Positions 1-4,184 of a DNA stretch of 6,074 nt are shown here, piece after piece. This DNA comes from Treponema sp. (GTDB lineage: Bacteria; Spirochaetota; Spirochaetia; Treponematales; Breznakiellaceae), in contig JAITES010000046.1 in the NCBI GenBank assembly GCA_031281925.1, forward strand, positions 1 through 6,074, read 5' to 3'. A program made the position numbers and the translations under genes. The notes under the pieces were generated by a model. The model ran no database searches and had not been told where the DNA came from. It saw nothing but the letters and a program-made list of their open reading frames with translations. Position 1 is the stretch's first letter; the number at the start of each line of letters is the position of its first letter.

Positions 1-797
1 GTAACGGCTTCCCCGCCCGGGCCCCTGCCGAAATCCGGATAGGGACACAGGGGACAGGCCTGGGGACAGGGGCCTGAAACCTGAATCGGGAAAAATTTGG
101 GCAGAGTCCTCAGCAGTTCAGGCTTTTTCCCGATGAGATCCGAAATAACGGAAGCCTCCGGAACGGTTCCGCCCGAAGCCTCCGCAAAACGCCGCAGGAG
201 AAGGAGGTTGCGCCTTGAATCCGCGGAAAAACTCAGGCGGTGGGAACGGAGATCCACGGGTGAAATTTCGGTTTCTATGTCAAAGGCGTTGATGTCCTTC
301 TGAAGCACGGAAAACAGGGCATCCCGGCCGACAGGGCCGTCGTCTTCCCCAATGATCTTTGAAAGGATTCCAGCGGTTCCCGGCGAGAGCAGTTCAGGAG
401 CCAGTCCATAAGGCCAGCCGTCGGCATAGGAATACTCGGCCGCGTAGCGTGTATGCCGGGCGGCAATAGCGCCCGCCAGTCCGGCATCAAGGAAGGGGCA
501 ATCCGCCCAGGCAAAGTAACTCAGCTTGAAGCCTTCGGAAACGGCGGCAATGGTTTCAAGCAGGCGCTTTTTTGTCCACAGCGGCGCCCTGATCGTTTCA
601 AAACCGGGGGGCAGATCCCCGGCGGCAGGCAGAGCCGATTCATCAAAGGCTTCCGGGAGCAGAAGAACCGTTTTTTCGGCGCCCGGAAAGGCAGCGGCCC
701 GGCTGAGGGCAAGGGAAAGGGCGCTCCGGCCTCCGCATACCGGTTCCAGAGCCGGTCCGTTGAGGCTTCCGCCGTATAAAACAACAAGGGCATTCAT
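1..797 (-). CDS. Spiro-SPASM-like radical SAM protein, 5' part only (truncated by the left window edge)
   Basis: The minus strand is open from an ATG at 797-795 to the window edge: 265 codons plus two bases without a stop. An in-frame TAA at 803-801, two codons upstream, makes this ATG the only reasonable start. No Shine-Dalgarno sequence is visible. Residues 1-195 look like a nucleotidyltransferase fold of the SpsF/KdsB type: the start MNALVVLYGG, a GGRSALSLAL stretch (22-31), ADCPFLD (98-104, with D99 where such enzymes bind metal), and HRLSFSADSRRN (186-197), like the conserved tail of SpsF-type enzymes. Residues 244-251 are CPQACPLC, a CX3CX2C motif that binds the 4Fe-4S cluster of radical SAM enzymes. 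This layout matches what I recall of the spirochaete-only 'spiro-SPASM' family, whose SPASM domain would lie off the window. The substrate is unknown. It is transcribed divergently from xseA. I am sure of the gene and the cluster motif, and fairly sure of the family name. Confidence 0.8.
   Translation of the reverse strand, partial: MNALVVLYGGSLNGPALEPVCGGRSALSLALSRAAAFPGAEKTVLLLPEAFDESALPAAGDLPPGFETIRAPLWTKKRLLETIAAVSEGFKLSYFAWADCPFLDAGLAGAIAARHTRYAAEYSYADGWPYGLAPELLSPGTAGILSKIIGEDDGPVGRDALFSVLQKDINAFDIETEISPVDLRSHRLSFSADSRRNLLLLRRFAEASGGTVPEASVISDLIGKKPELLRTLPKFFPIQVSGPCPQACPLCPYPDFGRGPGGEAV
50..75. repeat. Imperfect 12-bp tandem repeat inside the radical SAM cysteine loop
   Basis: GGGGACAGGCCT at 50-61 is followed directly by GGGGACAGG plus GGCCT at 62-75, a near-copy with a one-base-pair-scale shift in the G run. 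It lies inside the left-edge coding region and encodes part of the CX3CX2C loop on the minus strand. It therefore reflects repeated Cys-Pro codons rather than an independent element. Confidence 0.5.
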
Positions 798-809
798 ACT
801 TTATACATA

Positions 810-838
810 TCGACAGTTTGAAGGCGAGTATTTATTAT
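810..838 (+). promoter_or_regulatory. Sigma-70-type promoter for xseA-xseB-mutL
   Basis: A -35 box TCGACA (810-815, 5 of 6 matches to TTGACA) and a -10 box TATTAT (833-838, 5 of 6 matches to TATAAT) are separated by exactly 17 bases. Transcription would start around 845-846, immediately before the xseA ATG at 847, giving a leaderless or nearly leaderless message. The box matches are seen directly. The start site and activity are inferred. Confidence 0.55.
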
Positions 839-861
839 GGACATATATGGACAGAGGCAAA
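834..861 (-). promoter_or_regulatory. Possible leftward promoter for the radical SAM gene, overlapping the xseA -10 box
   Basis: Read leftwards, 839-834 is CATAAT (5 of 6 matches to TATAAT). A weak TTTGCC at 861-856 (3 of 6 matches) lies 16 bases upstream. The predicted start near 827 would leave a leader of about 30 bases before the ATG at 797, with no obvious Shine-Dalgarno sequence. The -10 box shares bases 834-838 with the rightward -10 box. The evidence is thin because the -35 box is poor. Confidence 0.25.
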
Positions 862-2055
862 CTCAGCGTTTCGGAACTCACCGGCCTCATCAAACAGCAT
901 CTGGAGGAGAGTTTTCCGGTTCTGACGGTGGAGGGGGAACTCTCCAATTACCGGCCTTCCAGTACCGGGCACCTCTACTTTACCCTGAAGGATGAAAAGG
1001 CCGCCATTTCCTGCATGATGTTCCAGAACCAGCGGAGAAACCTGCGCTTCAAAATGGAAGACGGCATGCTGCTCCGGGTCAGGGGGCGGCTTTCGGTTTA
1101 CGCGCTCCGGGGCACCTATTCGATCATCTGCGACGAGATTGAGCTGGCAGGCCAGGGAGAGATCCTCGCCATGCTGGAGGATCGGAAACGCAGGCTTGCC
1201 GCGGAAGGGCTCTTTGATGAGGAACGCAAGAAGCCTCTCCCCCGCTTCCCCCAAACCGTGGGGGTGGTAAGTTCCCCGACGGGGGCGGCGGTCCGGGACA
1301 TCCTCAATATTCTGGGGAGACGGGCCGCGGGCGTGCGGGTGATCATACTCCCCGCTCCGGTACAGGGGCCCGATGCGGGGGCGCTCATTGCCCGCAGGAT
1401 AGAACAGGCAAGCCGCTGGAAACTCTGCGATGTGTTAATCGTGGGCCGGGGCGGCGGTTCACTGGAAGATCTGCTTCCCTTTTCCGAAGAAGCGGTAGTC
1501 CGGGCCATAGCACGCTGTACGATTCCTGTCGTAAGCGCCGTGGGCCACGAGATTGACTGGGCCCTGAGCGATTATGCGGCGGACATGCGCGCTCCCACAC
1601 CATCCGCCGCGGCGGAACTGGTGAGCGAAAACCGGGAGGCCGCCCTGGAACGGATCAGGGAACTGGGAGAGAATATCCGGGAAGCGATGGAGGCAAAGCT
1701 GGAGCGGGCGCGGCTTTTGATCCGGCCCTTCGGCATAGAAGAACTTGAGGAACGCTTCATGCGTATACTGGAGCCGGCCCTGATGCGGCTGGATGACGCC
1801 AAAGAGGGCCTTATCCGCAGCATGGAGGAAAAGGCGGGAAATCTCCGCCGGAGGCTGGAACTGGCAGGCACGGCGCTGAATGCGGCAAGTCCCCTCTCCA
1901 TCCTGGAACGGGGTTTTTCTGTAGTGCTGAACGAAAAAACAGGAAAGCTCGTCCGCAGCAGTTCCGATGCGGAAGCAGGGGACGAGCTTTATATCAGGCC
2001 GCTGGAAGGCAGTATTACTGCAATCGTAAAAAAACAGGGGGCGTCTTATGGCTAA
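847..2055 (+). CDS. xseA: Exodeoxyribonuclease VII large subunit
   Basis: XseA is the catalytic subunit of cytoplasmic ExoVII, which degrades single-stranded DNA from both ends to oligonucleotides together with several XseB subunits. The protein is 402 residues. An N-terminal OB fold (about 5-100: SVSELTGLIK, GELSNYRPSSTGHLYFTLKD) is followed by the nuclease domain with SSPTGAAVRDI (142-152), GRGGGSLEDL (200-209) and SAVGHEID (230-237). D151, R201, H234 and D237 correspond to E. coli D155, R205, H238 and D241 at a constant offset of four. A helical, charged region (about 255-345) and the C-terminal ILERGFSVV segment (352-360) complete the family pattern. The protein is shorter than E. coli XseA (456 residues), mostly in the helical part. 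The ATG at 847 is chosen because the conserved N-terminus begins right after it. The ATG at 837 is out of frame, and the open frame upstream of 847 only mirrors the opposite-strand gene. There is no ribosome binding site at normal spacing. It overlaps xseB by 8 bases. Confidence 0.97.
   Translation: MDRGKLSVSELTGLIKQHLEESFPVLTVEGELSNYRPSSTGHLYFTLKDEKAAISCMMFQNQRRNLRFKMEDGMLLRVRGRLSVYALRGTYSIICDEIELAGQGEILAMLEDRKRRLAAEGLFDEERKKPLPRFPQTVGVVSSPTGAAVRDILNILGRRAAGVRVIILPAPVQGPDAGALIARRIEQASRWKLCDVLIVGRGGGSLEDLLPFSEEAVVRAIARCTIPVVSAVGHEIDWALSDYAADMRAPTPSAAAELVSENREAALERIRELGENIREAMEAKLERARLLIRPFGIEELEERFMRILEPALMRLDDAKEGLIRSMEEKAGNLRRRLELAGTALNAASPLSILERGFSVVLNEKTGKLVRSSSDAEAGDELYIRPLEGSITAIVKKQGASYG
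2036..2041 (+). promoter_or_regulatory. Ribosome binding site of xseB
   Basis: AGGGGG lies six bases before the ATG at 2048, inside the end of xseA. It fixes the xseB start at 2048 rather than the internal ATG at 2108, which has no such sequence upstream. It is the clearest Shine-Dalgarno sequence in the window. Confidence 0.7.
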
Positions 2056-2344
2056 GAGCGGTGCAAAGGGCGATACAAAAAACAACGCGCATGTTTCCGC
2101 GGCCGGCATGAAAAATTTTGAAGAACGGCTGGAACGGCTGGAAGAACTGGGAGAAACGATCCGCAAATCCGACATTCCCCTGGACGATGCGTTGAAAGCC
2201 TTTGAAGAGGGAGTACGGCTGGCAAAGAACCTTGAAAAGGATCTTGAAAGGATAGAAAACCGGATAGAGATACTGCTCAACGAAGGCGACGCAAAGCCTT
2301 CCGATGAAGCGCCGGAACTGGGACTTTTTGACAGCGAAGAGTGA
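2048..2344 (+). CDS. xseB: Exodeoxyribonuclease VII small subunit
   Basis: XseB is the small helical subunit that binds the long helical part of XseA to form active ExoVII. The protein is 98 residues, somewhat long for a family that is usually 60-90. The family core is residues 22-78: NFEERLERLEELGETIRK, then DIPLDDALKAFEEG (42-55), then a charged amphipathic helix KNLEKDLERIENRIEIL, the usual two-helix hairpin. Extra sequence lies at both ends: a basic, probably disordered N-terminal 20 residues, and an acidic tail (79-98) containing ELGLF at 90-94, which resembles a sliding-clamp-binding pentapeptide. The gene starts within the last codons of xseA and its TGA shares one base with the mutL ATG, so its translation is probably coupled to both neighbours. 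Identification is secure; the tail's role is conjecture. Confidence 0.94.
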   Translation: MAKSGAKGDTKNNAHVSAAGMKNFEERLERLEELGETIRKSDIPLDDALKAFEEGVRLAKNLEKDLERIENRIEILLNEGDAKPSDEAPELGLFDSEE

Positions 2345-4125
2345 TGAGTGAACATACCGCCCTGAGTTCCGCCAGAATACAGGTACTGCCGCCCGAAGAG
2401 GCGCGTAAAATTGCCGCGGGAGAAGTAATTGACCGGCCCGCGGCATTAATACGGGAATTCATAGACAACGCGATTGACGCAGGCGGAACTGAAATTGAAG
2501 TCTCCATCGAAGGCGGCGGCGCCAAACGAGCCGAAGTAACCGACAATGGGGAAGGCATGGACAGGGAGAATCTTGCCGCCTGCTGGCTGACCCATGCCAC
2601 AAGCAAGATCCGCTCATTGAAGGATCTTGACACCGCGCGCAGCCTCGGTTTCCGGGGCGAAGCCCTGGCGGCAGCCGCGGCGGTTTCCAAACTCGAAATA
2701 CTGAGCAGTACCGGCGGCCGGGAAGCATGGCAGCTTGGCGTTGGGCCGGACGGCGCTCCTCCTGTCATAAACCAAAGCACGAGGACAAAGGGTACCAGCG
2801 TCCGGGCCATAGGCCTTTTTGACAGTATCCCCGCCAGAAAACGCTTCTTAAAACGGGAAGGGACCGAGGCAAGCCTCTGTAAACAGGCCTTTCTGGACAA
2901 GGCCGTGGCCTTTCCCGGCATTACATTCCGTTTTTATCAGGAAGGAAGACTCGTCTGCTTTCTGCCTGAGGCGGCTTCATTGAAGGAACGTTTCGCGGCA
3001 GCCCTGCTGCCCGAGAGGGAAGCGGGCTTTCTCCATGGAATTGATACGGCCGGTGAAGGCTTCCGTGTCAGCATTGTCGCGGGGGGGCCTGAACTCTACC
3101 GCAGCGACAGGCGTCTGCAGTATATATTTGCCAACGGCAGACGCATTCAGGACTTCAGCCTGCAGCAGGCCCTGGAATACGGTTTACAGGGCTGGTTCCC
3201 CAACGGAGTCCACCCGGTTGGAGCGGTATATGTAACGGTGGAACCTCATCTTGCGGACTTTAACATACATCCTGCCAAGCGGGAAGTCCGCTTCAGCAAT
3301 GCCGGGATGATACATCACGCAATAACAGAAACATTGTTGAATTTTGCGCGGCACGGAAGCCTTAAAAGCAGGGAACAGGGAGAACCGGTTTCCCTTTTTA
3401 CGGTTCATGAGAAGGACGAAGAGGGTTTTTCCGCAAAACTTGCCATGGAAGCCCTGCTGGAAAATCCGCCTGTTTTCGCTTCTCCGCCCGGGGCCGCGCC
3501 CCGCCCGGAAACCCTGCGGCCTGGGACAGAGCCCGGTTTTGGGGCGGAACAGAGAGACAGCTTTGCGGCGGAGAAAGCCCCCCCTTACCCCATAAAACTT
3601 GCCGGACGCCTGTTCGGCCTATTCATTCTGGCTGAAGCCGGAGACACCCTCTACATCATCGATCAACACGCCGCCCATGAACGCATACTGTTCGACCGCT
3701 TTATGGCGGAACCCTTCCCCGCGCAGGAACTGCTGGTTCCAATCCCCTTCGACACGGAAAGTGAAGAGGACGACCGCTTTCTGCAGTCGAAAGAGGCGGA
3801 ACTGGAAAAGCTCGGCATCCGCATAACAAGGAAAGACGAATCCTGGAGCATTGAAGCCCTGCCCGCAGGCTGGGGCCTTGGCGACAGAGAAACAGTACAG
3901 AAACTGAAGGAACTAAAAAACGCAGGAGAAAACGCCGCCCGCCGCTGGGCCGCCACCTGCTGCTGCCGCAGCGCAATAAAAGACGGCGACTGGCTGGACG
4001 ACAAGACCGCCCTCTCTCTGGCGGAAACGGCCCTGTCTCTCCCCGACCCCCACTGCCCCCACGGCCGCCCCGTCTGGACGGAGATAAGCCGGGAGGCCCT
4101 GCTTAAGGCGGTAAAGAGAGCGTAG
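2344..4125 (+). CDS. mutL: DNA mismatch repair protein MutL (endonuclease type)
   Basis: MutL couples mismatch recognition by MutS to strand incision and excision. The protein is 593 residues, within the usual range. The N-terminal GHKL ATPase shows IAAGEVIDRP (23-32), EFIDNAIDAG (38-47; E38 is the expected catalytic base, N42 binds Mg), DNGEG (67-71), HATSKI (84-89), GFRGEAL (102-108), and FNIHPAKREVRF (306-317) with the conserved lysine K312. A short Pro-rich linker (about 340-415) leads to the dimerisation/nuclease domain with DQHAAHE (440-446), QELLVP (461-466, like the B. subtilis clamp-binding motif), CCR (540-542) and CPHGRP (571-576). These mark the nicking type found in bacteria without MutH. 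Odd points: the usual ELVEN is EFIDN, the second nuclease glutamate is D451, ACR is CCR, and the terminal FxR is represented only by VKR (590-592 region). ATG 2344 is preferred over GTG 2341 because of the TGATG overlap with xseB. Confidence 0.97.
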   Translation: MSEHTALSSARIQVLPPEEARKIAAGEVIDRPAALIREFIDNAIDAGGTEIEVSIEGGGAKRAEVTDNGEGMDRENLAACWLTHATSKIRSLKDLDTARSLGFRGEALAAAAAVSKLEILSSTGGREAWQLGVGPDGAPPVINQSTRTKGTSVRAIGLFDSIPARKRFLKREGTEASLCKQAFLDKAVAFPGITFRFYQEGRLVCFLPEAASLKERFAAALLPEREAGFLHGIDTAGEGFRVSIVAGGPELYRSDRRLQYIFANGRRIQDFSLQQALEYGLQGWFPNGVHPVGAVYVTVEPHLADFNIHPAKREVRFSNAGMIHHAITETLLNFARHGSLKSREQGEPVSLFTVHEKDEEGFSAKLAMEALLENPPVFASPPGAAPRPETLRPGTEPGFGAEQRDSFAAEKAPPYPIKLAGRLFGLFILAEAGDTLYIIDQHAAHERILFDRFMAEPFPAQELLVPIPFDTESEEDDRFLQSKEAELEKLGIRITRKDESWSIEALPAGWGLGDRETVQKLKELKNAGENAARRWAATCCCRSAIKDGDWLDDKTALSLAETALSLPDPHCPHGRPVWTEISREALLKAVKRA

Positions 4126-4131
4126 CGGCAT

Positions 4132-4160
4132 TTTCAATAAGACAGAACCCATGATATACT
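4132..4160 (+). promoter_or_regulatory. Extended -10 promoter candidate for the sensor kinase gene
   Basis: TGATATACT at 4152-4160 is an extended -10 element: TG, one base, then TATACT with 5 of 6 matches to TATAAT. A weak -35 candidate, TTTCAA (4132-4137, 3 of 6 matches), is 17 bases upstream. Start would be around 4167, at the edge of the GAAGG ribosome binding site, so the leader would be very short. No hairpin with a T run ends the mutL operon in this 54-base gap, so read-through from mutL is also possible. Confidence 0.4.
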
Positions 4161-4165
4161 CTCCC

Positions 4166-4184
4166 GAAGGCCTTCAAAATTGAA
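4166..4184 (+). promoter_or_regulatory. Ribosome binding site and overlapping inverted repeats at the kinase start
   Basis: GAAGG (4166-4170) sits nine bases before the TTG start codon at 4180 and supports that start. It forms the left half of a perfect 10-bp palindrome, GAAGGCCTTC (4166-4175). The right end of that palindrome overlaps a second inverted repeat, TTCAA-AA-TTGAA (4173-4184), which contains the start codon. Either could be a protein-binding site or a weak RNA fold, or chance. Confidence 0.45.

Noticed and set aside
97..779. Plus-strand open frames opposite the left-edge gene (97-303, 453-779).
   Set aside because: They are Arg-rich shadows of the minus-strand radical SAM gene and resemble no family I recognise.
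526..846. Upstream extension of the xseA reading frame by 107 codons.
   Set aside because: It lies opposite the radical SAM gene, has no family similarity, and the conserved XseA N-terminus begins right after the ATG at 847.
2108..2110. Internal ATG of xseB as the true start, giving a more typical 78-residue protein.
   Set aside because: It has no ribosome binding site, whereas the ATG at 2048 has AGGGGG six bases upstream and overlaps xseA in a normal coupled arrangement.
1459..2355. Long 298-codon minus-strand open frame antisense to xseA and xseB.
   Set aside because: Its translation is Ser/Arg/Phe-rich low-complexity sequence typical of the complement of a G+C-rich gene, and it lies entirely opposite well-identified xseA and xseB.
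4126..4179. Rho-independent terminator after mutL.
   Set aside because: The only inverted repeats are a loopless palindrome and a short AT-rich one, neither followed by a T run.
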